This document shows positions 8,282 to 19,328 of a DNA stretch of 64,000 nucleotides, piece by piece. Position 1 is the stretch's first letter, and every line of letters starts with the position of its first letter. Location of the stretch: positions 18,084 through 82,083 of the IMG/VR virus record IMGVR_UViG_3300022926_000006; one strand, 5' to 3'. The position numbers were made by a program, and so were the translations under genes. Source of the DNA: a virus. The notes under the pieces are model-generated. The model was not told where the DNA came from and ran no database searches. It was given only the letters and a program-made list of their open reading frames with translations.

Positions 8282-11200
8282 TTACACCGCCAGTGCAAGT
8301 ACACGCAAGTTTTTAATTTGCGGAACGCTTGCTGGATTAGTAGATTTAAACACCAACTTCACGGCAATTGATGAGAATCCATTTAGATTTTCGACTAGAT
8401 GTGTTCTTTCTCTAAAGATGAATTGATTTTCATCTGGTGAATCCGGAATTTCTGTCGTAGTTTGTACATATGGAATGGTGTCAAATGTTGCTTCATCACC
8501 ATCAGGCAATACCTTATAATAAACATCAACTGTTGTTCCGGCAGGTCTGTTCATTTCATATAAAATCTTAATCGCGGTAGAAGAATTTTCTAATGTAAAT
8601 CTTCTAGTGACATAGTTTGCAAGATTGGTTGCGCCAACGGGTGCAATATCGTGAATGAACTTCTCTGCTTGGATAAGAGTGATAGCACTACTAGCACTTT
8701 CATCTACTCCAGGAGCAGGTGAAACTGTAATAGTCGATGTGGTACCATCATTTTTGTAATTTGTGATGATATAAGTTTTATCATTTGATGCGTTACCTGA
8801 ACCACTAGTTGTAATTTCTTTACCAATATCTAATGTATCAAACTCTTCTCTAAGAGTTGCGTCAGTGGTTGTAATAGTACTATTAGTTGCAGAGTATGCA
8901 ATATTTGTATTTGCAGTAGCAACAGTTCTATTATCAAAGTCGGCAACATTGACATCAGATGCAGTCAAGTTATCAATTCTATTAGCAACAGTACATAACG
9001 ATACTCTCTGACTATCAATTACAGGACTTACAAAAGAATTAGAACTAAACAATGTTGCTCTTAGTTGAGCAGAATATCCTGCCGTTGATTGATTATCATA
9101 TGACATTATAGATTTTCTATCTGTAAAATATGTAATATCATTTTCAGGAATATTTTGCAATCCAGTAAATACTCCGCTTGTATTGCCGATATTCAAGTCA
9201 TATGTTAATGATGTGTTTGCAAACTTTAGTTGTGTAACAGTAGGAGTAATAACGTCAACTGGTAGATTTCTAGTTGCGCGAACTCCAGCACCCCCAACAA
9301 AATCTGCAGAAAGAATATCTGCTTCAGTTCCAGGATACGCTCCACCATCCGCGATGTTTGCTTCAGTAACTTCAATGACATATGTGTCTGTAGTAACTGG
9401 AGCAACAACTGTATGTTGTCCATTCAACTCTGTGTGTGGAATACCAACGCTTGTTGAGTTTGCACCATAGAATCCACTAGGTACTCCAGCAATTGATACT
9501 TTGTTGCCAGCAACAAATCCATGATTTCTTTGATACACACGAACTTTATTCGAACCAGTTGTTGTTTCAAATGGGTCAGTTCTTAAAGTTGTGTAACCAT
9601 TTCTGGAGTTTTGAAAGTTAATTTGTCCAACTGCATCACTAAACTCGGCGCGATGTAAGGTAAACTTCAAATCTCTAGTTTGGAAAGGAGTCCATGTTCC
9701 ACCATTCTGCGATAAGAACATTGTTCCAGTTAACGGATTTTGAGATACAATTCGACCATCACCAATATTTGTTTTACCAACTTCAGAGAAGAATACTCTC
9801 ATTCCAGGTTCATCTGCTTTAAGAACAAGCGCATAAGTTGCGTCTTGTTGCATAAACACAGGACTATCAAAGGAAATAGTGGTTGATACAGTAGCATCAT
9901 CAGAAGTATTAATTGCTGATGCAGGAATTGTTTTCTGTGCTAGAATTTTACCTGATGGATTTCCATCTTTAGTATTAAGTAACTGTACAATTAATGGGCG
10001 AGTACCTCTAGCAGAGAAGAACAAATCAACTTTAGTAATCATTGCTCCATCAATAACATCTTGAACTACAAAAGTTTGTGCAAGTGGATCATGTCCAATT
10101 CTACGAGTTGGGGTAAATCTTGAAGATGTACCAATACTTCTTGTCACAACTCTATCTTGCTGTACGCGGTCACGAACAAACTCTGCTTGACGAACAGATA
10201 GAATTGTTTCTTCTCTCTCTTCATTTAGACCAGAAGCATGGAAAATTCTCTCTGCTTTGGTTGAGTGTGTTCCGTAATCTAGATTGTTCGATATATTGTC
10301 TATTAATCTAAATACTCTCTCACCAGTTCTAAACTGCGTTGATGCATTGTTTGGTACAACGAATACGCCATTAAATGAACCATCATCATCAGTAATCTTA
10401 TCACCACCAAACTTCTGAAGTTTCTTATAAACATCAGTTGATGTAGCATCTGTTACATCATTCACCGCTGTAATTGTACACTGGTTAATATTACCAGCAT
10501 TATTAAGAAGTGTTCCTGTTAAAACGTCACCAATTGCAAATCCATTTTGTCTGTTTGTAATATTAATATCAACAGGAGCGTTAGCGGCACCATTAGGATC
10601 ATCTGGTCTCTGATAAGAGACAACACCAGATGCTTGCAATCTTGTAGCAGTTCCACCGCTGGTATATGCGGTTAGTGCAGATACAGGTGAATTATTATAA
10701 TCAATTTGAATAATAGTAATTTGATTTGTTCCAGTGTTTACACTTTCTACAAAATATCTGTTATCATTAACACCATCATAGTTAAGTTCTATCGCACCAC
10801 CAATGTTGGCAAAGGTGACCATATGACCAACTGCAATACCATTCACGCTTGCAAGTGTGATAGTTGTTACATTACCAACTTGAGTTACGTTAGTTACAGT
10901 TGTTGGTGTGTGTACTTGGTTGCGAACCACATCACCAAATCCAAATGCGGCAAATGGTTGCTTTAACCATGACCCAGAATTTTGGTCAAATGAATCCCAA
11001 AATCTTGCACTATCTGTATCTGCCTGTGATCCAGGGTCTGCCATTGGGGTAAACTGAAAATCAGTACGATTTGTTGATGTTACTGTTAGTTTTTCATCTG
11101 GACGAACATATGCATTAACATTAACATTATCAAAGAATGCTTGTACTTTGGTGCGCGGTTTCATGTTTCCAACAGAAACGTGAATTGGAATTTCACGCAT

Positions 11201-14200
11201 GTAAGGAATTAAAGAAAGGTCTACAATCTTATCGCCAAGAGATTTGTTTACATAACTACTTTGAAGAGAAGTCGCAGTTCCAATGTTGATTTGTCCAACC
11301 TCTTGGGTAGTCGTTGTTACAGTATTAAATCCAATAAATCTGCCAGAACGGACAAGACCGCCAGTTGTGGTTGTTTGATTGGTAGCACCAAACCAATTAT
11401 CTTGCCAACCTTCCCAAACTGTACCTTCAACTCCAATTTCATCTGCTAAGAATTGAATTGCATCAAAGTTGTTATCATCTTGTACAATTAGGTCAGGTCT
11501 GCGAGTTGTATCTTTCCAGTCATCTGATGCTGGAGTAAGTATCATTTCACCAGTAAAGGCGGAAACTTTATATGCGTTGACATCCATTGTGTCTGATGCA
11601 TATGGATTATTAATATAAGAAACTTCTGAATATGGAAGAGTGATAATACCATCAACGTGTTTTTTGTATCCAGATGTTGCTCTCTCGGCGTCTGTAGATA
11701 CAGTTTCTACTAAAGAAACAATATCTGAGTGCGCCATTGGTCGCGCAACTTTTCTCTTCATATCTACAGCAATACGATAATCTTCATTTGATACGTTACC
11801 AATGCCATGTCCACTAAATGGATCAACAATAAATCCATTCTTTAATCTATCATTACCATTAACATCTTTAACTAGTAGGTCGGTTGTTGCTTTTTCAAGT
11901 AAGTTAAGACTACTAATCAATTCTAGATTATTAATTCTAGTTTCCAATTTACCAATGTCGCGCATTGTATATCGTTTGTTATTGATTTTTTTCGCAATTG
12001 CTTCTGTTGTATTAAGTACATATGGTTGATAACTTACAACAAATAACGTCATTGCCTTATCTAAGTCGGCAGGTGGTTTAGGATCATCTGCAGGAACACC
12101 CTTGACAACAAAGAATTCTCCGTCAAAGTTAGCAACAACTTTATCAATTCTAGGTAAGTAATATGAGAAGTCTGCTTCTACATTGGTTCCGATTACAGGT
12201 AGTTCACCTTTTGCTGAACCAGAACCTGTGAATGATACTCCAGCATCATCAATTCTAGGTCTAAAGTCTAAACTATCTCGCAAGTCATATGATGCACCAT
12301 CAGTTCCAGATGAGATATATGTAGGAATATCTTCATAATCAATAACGCCATCATAACTATCTACTGAGAAATAGTCTCCAGCACCATGAGTGAAGTAATC
12401 AAAAGTAATGAGCAATCTTCCAGATGGGGCAGGATTGCCAGATTTTAACTTAATGCTTGCTAAGTCGTAATATGCATCTTTTTGTCCCGTGTCGAAATCA
12501 TATCTACTAGTAATATCTAAATCGGATGCTGTTGCATTAGTACTAAAGTCAGCAGACATTTTAATAGATACCAATCGATATCCATCTGCTTTACCGAGTT
12601 TAATAACTGTGTTTTGTGCTTCTGCTTGCGTAGTAACTTGTTTTGTTTGATTAAGATTTAATGTTTTACTTTTTTCAACAGCATCATTGCCACGAACATC
12701 AACTGAAGCAATCAAATCTACTGTATCACCATCAGTTACAGGAGTATCAGTTAGATTGTGAAGTTCACTAATGTTTAGTGTGCGGTCAGAACCAGTAAGG
12801 GTTAAGTTTGACGTTGTAATTTTTAGAACATCACCAGCACTTCTTGCCGAACCGCCTGCAGGTGTATTAATAATAAGTGTAAAGTTAGAAATATTGCCAG
12901 TAGAAGCGAATGTCTCTTCGGTTCCAGCGGCAGTAAATGACACAGAACCATTGTTTGCGTTTGCTACTGTTCCTGTTGCAAATTTTCTACGAACAGTGTA
13001 GTTAGTAGATGCAACATTATCTGGTGTGGCAGAACTATCACCACGAACTTTTCTCATACGGAAGTAGTTTGTATCGAATACAAGAATTTTTCTATCTGGT
13101 CTGATAATCTCTGCGCTAAAACGCTTCACAGAACCAGAAGTAATCGCCGCTAGACCGTTAGCAGTAAGGTTTAGAGATAAGTTGTTAGTAATTGTAGCAA
13201 CTTCACCAACATCGGTGTCGTTGATGTATAGACGGTCTCCTACACTCACCTGTGAATTAAACAGTGTTCCTTGTCCAGTTACGGTTACTGCGCCTGTGCC
13301 TACTGTAGCACTACCTGTGAGTGTTACTAGTTTAGGCGAGATATCACATTTGAATGTTGCGCTTGCGGCAGTTGAATTATCTCCAAATGCTCTAGCATCT
13401 CTAGTAAAATCTTTACCTTGGTTCATAACAATATCAAAAATACCAAACTTAAATTCAGTCTCACCTGTGTGTGCATCATCATAGTCACCACTATGAAGCA
13501 TGAAACTTCTTACATTACAACTACCAATTGCTGTTGGTGTACCACTAACAAAGTCATCGTAAATATAAATTTCTTCATAATCATCAATCTCAGGCATACC
13601 AGTTACGTTTTGTACAATTACATAGTTGCCAATTGGTGTCTGAATTGGTGTATCTACTACACGATTAAATGTTCTTGGTTTCTCAACATTCAAAAAACGA
13701 GTTGCTTGTAACTCAACTTCATAACCTTGAATATATGCTTTACCAGGTTCGATGCCTAAAGCAAGATTTTCAGCAAGTCCACCCTCTAAGGTAGTAAAGA
13801 TACCTCTGTTATTACCAGAGATTAAACTTTCGCGAACATCGACTTTGAATGGTTTAACCTCATAGTCACCACTTTCGTCATATGTTCTTCTTGCAAACTC
13901 TTCAGCAAGAACATTATAGTCTGCTTTCTTGACAAATCTTTGAATAGTACCGTTTTTAACACGACCCAATTCGATAAAGTTTGTATCAGTAGTTGCATCT
14001 AATGCTCTTTTTTCAAGAGTGAGAGTAATTTTATATCTGTGGGCACCAGGAGCGGCAAAGTTTGATGCTCCTTGTGCATTATCTTTTAGTGTTTCATCTT
14101 CTTCTGGTGTTAGTGTGCTTTGTACAACTTTCCAACCAACACGATATGATGGAGCATTATGATATGGTTCCAACAATATGGTTTGGTTTTCGTTAGCAAC

Positions 14201-14878
14201 AAAGAACCCATTTACAAAATAGACACCAGCATTTACTCTTACCGCAGAACCAGTACCTACTGTGTCGTTTAGTCCTGCTTCTAATAACCCACCGGCATCT
14301 GTCTGTGCAACATTAATTACACTTCTAACAGTTCCAGTAGGTCTTATAGATGCAGAAATCTCAGTAGTTTGGTCTGCGGTAAGAAATTGATTTTTTAATT
14401 GAGTATTATCCGCATTGAGAGATGTTACAGTTTCACCAATAGAAAAGGTATTCGTTGTATTATTAGTACCACTATCTTCATACTTAATGTATAGCGTCAT
14501 TGGAGTGCTAGAGGTTGCCGCTACAGTTCCAATAACTCTCGCTTTAACGCCAGTTTCACTACCGGTAATAATTTTATTAACAAAGTCTGTTCTATAACTT
14601 TCAACATTCTGTGCATTAAATGTAGATTGAACCTTAATGAAATCATATTCCATATCAAATGCAACATCACCAGGAATCACCATCGATCCTTCTTCAAATA
14701 CATGACTACCAAATCTTTCAATTTGATTTTGAAGAATTGATTGTAACTGTGTTAACTCTCTCGCCTGAACAGGAAATCCAGGACGAAAGAGTACACGATG
14801 ATACTTCTTTGATTTGGCACCCGCGGCGCCTTCAAAGTCATCATAATAAGGGTCTACATTAAAGTCGATAACTGCCAT
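8282..14878 (-). CDS. giant tail/baseplate structural protein, DUF4815-type (2198 aa)
   Basis: The first ~120 residues carry the block YHRVLFRPGFPVQARELTQ followed by LQNQIERFGSHVFEEGSM, the hallmark of the DUF4815 family found in large tail proteins of marine T4-like phages. The rest is a chain of beta domains rich in Thr, Asp and Asn, with a helical patch near residues 1000-1030. It is the largest gene here. Its place next to gp8 suggests a peripheral baseplate or long-fibre protein replacing T4 gp9-gp12-type components. That replacement is inference. A weak octamer (TCTAAATA) lies 48 bases upstream. Confidence 0.8.
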   Translation of the reverse strand: MAVIDFNVDPYYDDFEGAAGAKSKKYHRVLFRPGFPVQARELTQLQSILQNQIERFGSHVFEEGSMVIPGDVAFDMEYDFIKVQSTFNAQNVESYRTDFVNKIITGSETGVKARVIGTVAATSSTPMTLYIKYEDSGTNNTTNTFSIGETVTSLNADNTQLKNQFLTADQTTEISASIRPTGTVRSVINVAQTDAGGLLEAGLNDTVGTGSAVRVNAGVYFVNGFFVANENQTILLEPYHNAPSYRVGWKVVQSTLTPEEDETLKDNAQGASNFAAPGAHRYKITLTLEKRALDATTDTNFIELGRVKNGTIQRFVKKADYNVLAEEFARRTYDESGDYEVKPFKVDVRESLISGNNRGIFTTLEGGLAENLALGIEPGKAYIQGYEVELQATRFLNVEKPRTFNRVVDTPIQTPIGNYVIVQNVTGMPEIDDYEEIYIYDDFVSGTPTAIGSCNVRSFMLHSGDYDDAHTGETEFKFGIFDIVMNQGKDFTRDARAFGDNSTAASATFKCDISPKLVTLTGSATVGTGAVTVTGQGTLFNSQVSVGDRLYINDTDVGEVATITNNLSLNLTANGLAAITSGSVKRFSAEIIRPDRKILVFDTNYFRMRKVRGDSSATPDNVASTNYTVRRKFATGTVANANNGSVSFTAAGTEETFASTGNISNFTLIINTPAGGSARSAGDVLKITTSNLTLTGSDRTLNISELHNLTDTPVTDGDTVDLIASVDVRGNDAVEKSKTLNLNQTKQVTTQAEAQNTVIKLGKADGYRLVSIKMSADFSTNATASDLDITSRYDFDTGQKDAYYDLASIKLKSGNPAPSGRLLITFDYFTHGAGDYFSVDSYDGVIDYEDIPTYISSGTDGASYDLRDSLDFRPRIDDAGVSFTGSGSAKGELPVIGTNVEADFSYYLPRIDKVVANFDGEFFVVKGVPADDPKPPADLDKAMTLFVVSYQPYVLNTTEAIAKKINNKRYTMRDIGKLETRINNLELISSLNLLEKATTDLLVKDVNGNDRLKNGFIVDPFSGHGIGNVSNEDYRIAVDMKRKVARPMAHSDIVSLVETVSTDAERATSGYKKHVDGIITLPYSEVSYINNPYASDTMDVNAYKVSAFTGEMILTPASDDWKDTTRRPDLIVQDDNNFDAIQFLADEIGVEGTVWEGWQDNWFGATNQTTTTGGLVRSGRFIGFNTVTTTTQEVGQINIGTATSLQSSYVNKSLGDKIVDLSLIPYMREIPIHVSVGNMKPRTKVQAFFDNVNVNAYVRPDEKLTVTSTNRTDFQFTPMADPGSQADTDSARFWDSFDQNSGSWLKQPFAAFGFGDVVRNQVHTPTTVTNVTQVGNVTTITLASVNGIAVGHMVTFANIGGAIELNYDGVNDNRYFVESVNTGTNQITIIQIDYNNSPVSALTAYTSGGTATRLQASGVVSYQRPDDPNGAANAPVDINITNRQNGFAIGDVLTGTLLNNAGNINQCTITAVNDVTDATSTDVYKKLQKFGGDKITDDDGSFNGVFVVPNNASTQFRTGERVFRLIDNISNNLDYGTHSTKAERIFHASGLNEEREETILSVRQAEFVRDRVQQDRVVTRSIGTSSRFTPTRRIGHDPLAQTFVVQDVIDGAMITKVDLFFSARGTRPLIVQLLNTKDGNPSGKILAQKTIPASAINTSDDATVSTTISFDSPVFMQQDATYALVLKADEPGMRVFFSEVGKTNIGDGRIVSQNPLTGTMFLSQNGGTWTPFQTRDLKFTLHRAEFSDAVGQINFQNSRNGYTTLRTDPFETTTGSNKVRVYQRNHGFVAGNKVSIAGVPSGFYGANSTSVGIPHTELNGQHTVVAPVTTDTYVIEVTEANIADGGAYPGTEADILSADFVGGAGVRATRNLPVDVITPTVTQLKFANTSLTYDLNIGNTSGVFTGLQNIPENDITYFTDRKSIMSYDNQSTAGYSAQLRATLFSSNSFVSPVIDSQRVSLCTVANRIDNLTASDVNVADFDNRTVATANTNIAYSATNSTITTTDATLREEFDTLDIGKEITTSGSGNASNDKTYIITNYKNDGTTSTITVSPAPGVDESASSAITLIQAEKFIHDIAPVGATNLANYVTRRFTLENSSTAIKILYEMNRPAGTTVDVYYKVLPDGDEATFDTIPYVQTTTEIPDSPDENQFIFRERTHLVENLNGFSSIAVKLVFKSTNPASVPQIKNLRVLALAV

Positions 14879-14933
14879 TTATTTCTCCAGTGCGGTTTTA
14901 TTCTAATCTAATCTTTTTGTACAAGTATTTAGA

Positions 14934-16292
14934 TTAGAATTCAACAACGAGTTTGATATCTTCAATCTGGTCAGATGCACGATTAATTGGGCGTCTGTGT
15001 TCGACATACATGATATCACCGCTGTCCGGTTCTACTTCAGGATTGTTCAGAGTATCTACTGTACCAGTTGCAGAAGAAGAACCACCCGTCACTGTTTCTG
15101 CCGCTTGAATTGCGATAAATCCAGTGTTAATGTCTTGGTAATAGCGTAAAATTCTAGTTGCGGAATCGTAATCAATTACCTTTGCAGATGCACCAGAGGT
15201 ACCACCTGTGATTGTTTCATCAGTTACAAATGTTCCACTTAAACCAGCGGCGGCAAGAGTAATTGATTTTGTTGCAGACATAGTTACTGCAGTTGAAACT
15301 ACACTAGTACCAAAGTTATAAGGATCACGAACAAGACCAATTCTACGATAGTCGTTAGAAACTGGGAAGTCTCCAGAACCGTCATTGTACTCAAGTCTTA
15401 CGTTGTTCATTACATAAAATCCACCAAGTTCATGTACTGGATTAGATGAGTGTCCACCTTTTGGTGAAATTACTGCAGTCATCGCACCACCAGAACCAGA
15501 ACCACCGGTAATAGAGATAGATGCTTGAGTATATCCTGTTCCTTCTGCGGTAATTGTTACTGCAGTGATAGAACCAGCGGAAACAGTTGCAGTTGCAGTT
15601 GCGCCTGTTCCATCACCTGTGATAGTGACGGTTGGAGCAGAACTATAACCAGAACCAGCGTTTGTAATGATGATATGACGAATTTCACCATCTACTGCCG
15701 CTTGCTGTGTATCCCATTGTTCTTTGTATGGTTGTCCAGCACCCGGATCGGAAGTGACATATTTAACTGGCATAAAGTCAGTTGATAAAAACTTCAGTGC
15801 ATCAGAAGCAGAGATTGTGTACATGTATTTCCACACATAACTATCTGCAGTTGTGATGTAACCAGTTGAAGTTCCAGTTGGTTTGGTTGTTGATGCAGTA
15901 TTTCCATTATTAGAAATACATTTGTAAACATTATAGTCATCAGTCAATACATAGAATGAAGCACTAAATAATGAAGATGCTCCACTGTTTGATTGATTTG
16001 ATGATGAGATATTATGTTCGTACTCATCATAAACTGTACCTGAAGTCCAGTTTCTGCGAACTACTGCGTGAGTGATGTCAGATGAGGTTACACGTTTCAT
16101 TGCAACCATATCGTCATATGCATTAAATGCTGTATCATCGTTGTCAGCAGGAGTAGGCGGTGCGGTATCATCGGTCCACGCCTGTGGTCTTCCGATGAAC
16201 AAATAAGTGTTAGTTGCGGCAGTCTCACTAAATGCTTCCATGTATTGTTCAGCATTGTGAATCCGAAACTTGTTCGTAATGATAGCGGCCAT
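14934..16292 (-). CDS. 8: baseplate wedge subunit gp8
   Basis: The N-terminus has the gp8 layout: (T/S)-x-KFR at residues 7-10, then TYLFIGRPQAW, then a Pro/Asp-rich loop and the V-x-RR-(N/D)-W motif (VVRRNW, near residue 80). At 452 aa it is longer than T4 gp8 (about 334 aa). The extra length is in Gly/Ser/Thr-rich repeats in the second half (T-I-T-G-x-G-T-G-A, S-I-T-G-G-S-G-S-G). It forms part of the wedge with gp6, gp7, gp25 and gp53. Start supported by GAGAGG upstream and a late octamer. Confidence 0.85.
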   Translation of the reverse strand: MAAIITNKFRIHNAEQYMEAFSETAATNTYLFIGRPQAWTDDTAPPTPADNDDTAFNAYDDMVAMKRVTSSDITHAVVRRNWTSGTVYDEYEHNISSSNQSNSGASSLFSASFYVLTDDYNVYKCISNNGNTASTTKPTGTSTGYITTADSYVWKYMYTISASDALKFLSTDFMPVKYVTSDPGAGQPYKEQWDTQQAAVDGEIRHIIITNAGSGYSSAPTVTITGDGTGATATATVSAGSITAVTITAEGTGYTQASISITGGSGSGGAMTAVISPKGGHSSNPVHELGGFYVMNNVRLEYNDGSGDFPVSNDYRRIGLVRDPYNFGTSVVSTAVTMSATKSITLAAAGLSGTFVTDETITGGTSGASAKVIDYDSATRILRYYQDINTGFIAIQAAETVTGGSSSATGTVDTLNNPEVEPDSGDIMYVEHRRPINRASDQIEDIKLVVEF

Positions 16293-16322
16293 TTTATTCC
16301 TCTCTAAGTTAATCTATTACTA

Positions 16323-16330
16323 TATTTATA
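16323..16330 (-). promoter_or_regulatory. T4-type late promoter octamer
   Basis: Minus-strand TATAAATA 30 bases before the gp8 ATG at 16292. Confidence 0.65.
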
Positions 16331-16337
16331 ACAGTTT

Positions 16338-19328
16338 TTAACTGTCTCTCAAGAAGATTTCACTATCAAACGTGAAATCCGTCTTACGCCCTGGATAATT
16401 TACCAAGTCATCTATAACTAAGTTACCTATGTTCTGAATTTGAGTATTCGCATAAGTATCCCAGTAGTTATTATTTGCTGTGTTCGTGCCAGTATAATTA
16501 CTGGTCATGATAGAACTATTATAGTTATCTCTATAAATTCTACCTCCACGGTCAACGCTTCTAAATCCTATTAATTCTGGAATAATCTTGTCTCCAGTTT
16601 CTAATAAAATATCTTCTCCATCTTCTTTTGTTACTCTTCTATCATCTGCATATGGTGGCATAAGGAACTTGAACCTATCAATTGAGTATCCTGTTGTTCC
16701 TAGTTTTGCGCTTCCAAAACTTTCGTGTAACATAGTATCTTCTAGTCCAAGTGATGCAATTAAATGCAACTTGGATGAAGTAACAACTTTTAAATCATCT
16801 ACACTTGTAATAGTTGGTAGATATAAAGTTACTACTTGTTGTGCCACACTTGCGATACGCGAAAGTTGCTTGTATATTTCAATCTGATGTTTAACACTCG
16901 TATTCATCGTTAAATCATTTACGAGTGCTTCAAATGTATGTATAAGCACAGTAATATCCGGAGTTTCGGAAGTCTTGTTATGCTGATTACCGCCCAAAGT
17001 AGGAATGTTAGGTGCAGTAGGTATCTCAGCAATCACTTCAAGTACTCCACCCCCTCTGATATACAATACGACCTGTTTCAGTAGATTTATTGTAGCATCT
17101 ATATTCGCCATTGGTGTTCTAAATCTTGGGAATATTAAAGTTGGACTTAATCCGAATCCAGGTTCTGTTCCGTGAATATACTCTTCACCTCGTAGATAAT
17201 TTTTACCTTTATTGGACAATGTTTCAAAACTATCTTCCGCCAAAAGATAAGTTCCATCTTCTTTCATTAATCTTGTAGGGAACAATGTTGCTTGCGCCAC
17301 CTCAAAGAATATTTCCAGTTCAAGTTTTTGAAGATGCGGCGTTGTTAATGTTTGTAACAAAATTTCATTCAACAACTTAATTTGTTTAAATCTAGGTGTT
17401 GCTGAGTTTAATCTAAAGTCACTTCCTCCAAATACTCTTGCTCGGACTGAAGTTGAAATTGAAACTTCACCAAATAAAGCAAGACCAACTGGATGAAGAA
17501 TTCTCTTAACCGCATCTCTCCATACGTTAATTGAGTTACCAACTTTGACAACATAAGAAAAGTCTTGATAATATAAACTATCTTGAATTTTTTTAGAACT
17601 TTCAGAGATACGCCCATCTGCTCCAAATAGAACACCTTCACTTCGCGAAACGGTTCCTGTTATTGGATGAATAATTGCTGGATCACAATCATGTATTATT
17701 GCTTCTGCTCCTGACACCGCACCAACAACTCGTATGCGTCCTCTATTCGATGCAAAATTATCAGTAGATGTGGTTGTTCTAATATTATATAAATTACGAG
17801 TATTATCAAAAGATACAATAGTACCAGAAGACAAAACATCATTTTCATCTAATAAACAACTTCCATCTTCCAATAAAATCTCATCACCATCTTCGGCGAG
17901 AATTCTACCGTGTCTTTCGTTTATTATTTCTCCTGGTTGGAATGTTCCAACAATATTCTTTAATATTGCAAGTTGTCTAGGTGTCACTAAAGGCGCAGAA
18001 AAATATCCACTACCTAAGTTTGTTCTCTGCACACCTGAAATTCTACCAATTTCCGTTGACGTTGCATAAATCTCAGCACCAGTACCATTTGTATCATCAA
18101 CTTCAACAGTTGGTAGTGCTTGATAGTTGGAACCAGTATTAACAATTCTAATATCTTGTACAACACCATCATGATCCGCATCTTCAGGTACAATGTGATT
18201 ACCATCTTCTAACAATACTTTATCAACACCACCCTCAGTGACAATTCTTCTAAAGTCCCCAACGAGAATTTTATCTCCGGTTTCAAGTAGAATAGCATCA
18301 CTTTCACCAGATTCCAATACCAATTGTCTTTCAATTCTATTGACATAGGCAACAGAAGAAGTTCCTAAACCTGTATTAGAATATACAATAGCATCTTGTA
18401 GTTGATAATCTTTACCGCCGTTTTCAATAATAAATCCATCAACGCCACCTTTACCTATAGTGGTAATATCAAATTGAGCACCGTTACCAATATCTTCACT
18501 TATAATATTATCACCAGTCTCGGTTAAAATATTATCTCCATCTACCTCTTTAACTATAAATGGAGTTAAGTTTTTTGTGACTAGTGGGTCACTAGGTACA
18601 TAATATGTACCATCATTCGTAATAGTAATGTCAGTAATAATCTCATCAACAATAGCAGTGACAACTTGTCCAGATACAGAATCCGTTACTGTAACAATCT
18701 CACCGGCAACAAACTGTCCACTCACAGAATTTTCAGTTAATACTAGTTGATAAATTTCATCATCACCTACAGCGAAAGCAATAAAGTTCTCAACAAGACC
18801 TGTTGCTAAGTTAACATTAGGTTGTAGTGGTTTGTTTGCTTGTACAATAGTTTGACCAATAAGTAATCCGCTATCACCAACAACATTTTTAATGTTTAGA
18901 ATTGTATCTGATGTAAAGTTACCAGCGGAAACTCGTAACATATCCTTTTTTGGATAATAGACTTCAACTTCTTCATTGAATAACATTCTGAATAATAGTA
19001 TAAGCGACTTATCCGTGCCTTTACTTTGATAAAAGTCTTTTACTCTTTTAAGAAATAATCTCTTATCATTAATAATATTATCTGGAATATCTACAAGATA
19101 ATTTTTCTTAAAGTAAGAAACAAAAGAATCCACAGTTTTATCAATGTCACTATACAAATGTGCGTTTCTAGTACGCTCAATTGCATTACCTTCCAGTTCT
19201 AACCACTCATAGTATGCTTCTATAAAAGCAACAAACGTAGTGTGGTCAGATTGTACAAATTCAGGTAGTTGCTCAGACAATACTGCCGAGACGGTACCCT
19301 TTACTTCATCTGAATTAATATTTAACAT
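16338..19328 (-). CDS. baseplate wedge protein, gp7 position (996 aa)
   Basis: The N-terminal ~130 residues (LPEFVQSDHTTFVAFIEAYYEWLE, then FLKRVKDFYQSKGTDKSLI) form a helical domain that I associate with large baseplate proteins of marine T4-like phages. The middle contains at least six short repeats of the type ETGDxI(I/L)xE or EDGxxIxxE (e.g. LETGDNIISE, LEDGNHIVPE, LEDGDEILLE), a striking acidic beta-repeat. The position between gp6 and gp8 matches T4 gene 7, and the length is near T4 gp7 (1032 aa), but I do not see enough similarity to assign gp7 from sequence alone. It overlaps gp6 by one base. Confidence 0.65.
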   Translation of the reverse strand: MLNINSDEVKGTVSAVLSEQLPEFVQSDHTTFVAFIEAYYEWLELEGNAIERTRNAHLYSDIDKTVDSFVSYFKKNYLVDIPDNIINDKRLFLKRVKDFYQSKGTDKSLILLFRMLFNEEVEVYYPKKDMLRVSAGNFTSDTILNIKNVVGDSGLLIGQTIVQANKPLQPNVNLATGLVENFIAFAVGDDEIYQLVLTENSVSGQFVAGEIVTVTDSVSGQVVTAIVDEIITDITITNDGTYYVPSDPLVTKNLTPFIVKEVDGDNILTETGDNIISEDIGNGAQFDITTIGKGGVDGFIIENGGKDYQLQDAIVYSNTGLGTSSVAYVNRIERQLVLESGESDAILLETGDKILVGDFRRIVTEGGVDKVLLEDGNHIVPEDADHDGVVQDIRIVNTGSNYQALPTVEVDDTNGTGAEIYATSTEIGRISGVQRTNLGSGYFSAPLVTPRQLAILKNIVGTFQPGEIINERHGRILAEDGDEILLEDGSCLLDENDVLSSGTIVSFDNTRNLYNIRTTTSTDNFASNRGRIRVVGAVSGAEAIIHDCDPAIIHPITGTVSRSEGVLFGADGRISESSKKIQDSLYYQDFSYVVKVGNSINVWRDAVKRILHPVGLALFGEVSISTSVRARVFGGSDFRLNSATPRFKQIKLLNEILLQTLTTPHLQKLELEIFFEVAQATLFPTRLMKEDGTYLLAEDSFETLSNKGKNYLRGEEYIHGTEPGFGLSPTLIFPRFRTPMANIDATINLLKQVVLYIRGGGVLEVIAEIPTAPNIPTLGGNQHNKTSETPDITVLIHTFEALVNDLTMNTSVKHQIEIYKQLSRIASVAQQVVTLYLPTITSVDDLKVVTSSKLHLIASLGLEDTMLHESFGSAKLGTTGYSIDRFKFLMPPYADDRRVTKEDGEDILLETGDKIIPELIGFRSVDRGGRIYRDNYNSSIMTSNYTGTNTANNNYWDTYANTQIQNIGNLVIDDLVNYPGRKTDFTFDSEIFLRDS

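Noticed and set aside
3324-13711. Many plus-strand frames of 60-140 codons opposite the fibre and DUF4815 genes
   Set aside because: They are antisense to long, clearly coding structural genes, lack ribosome-binding sites and are hydrophobic or Ser/Thr-rich mirror translations.
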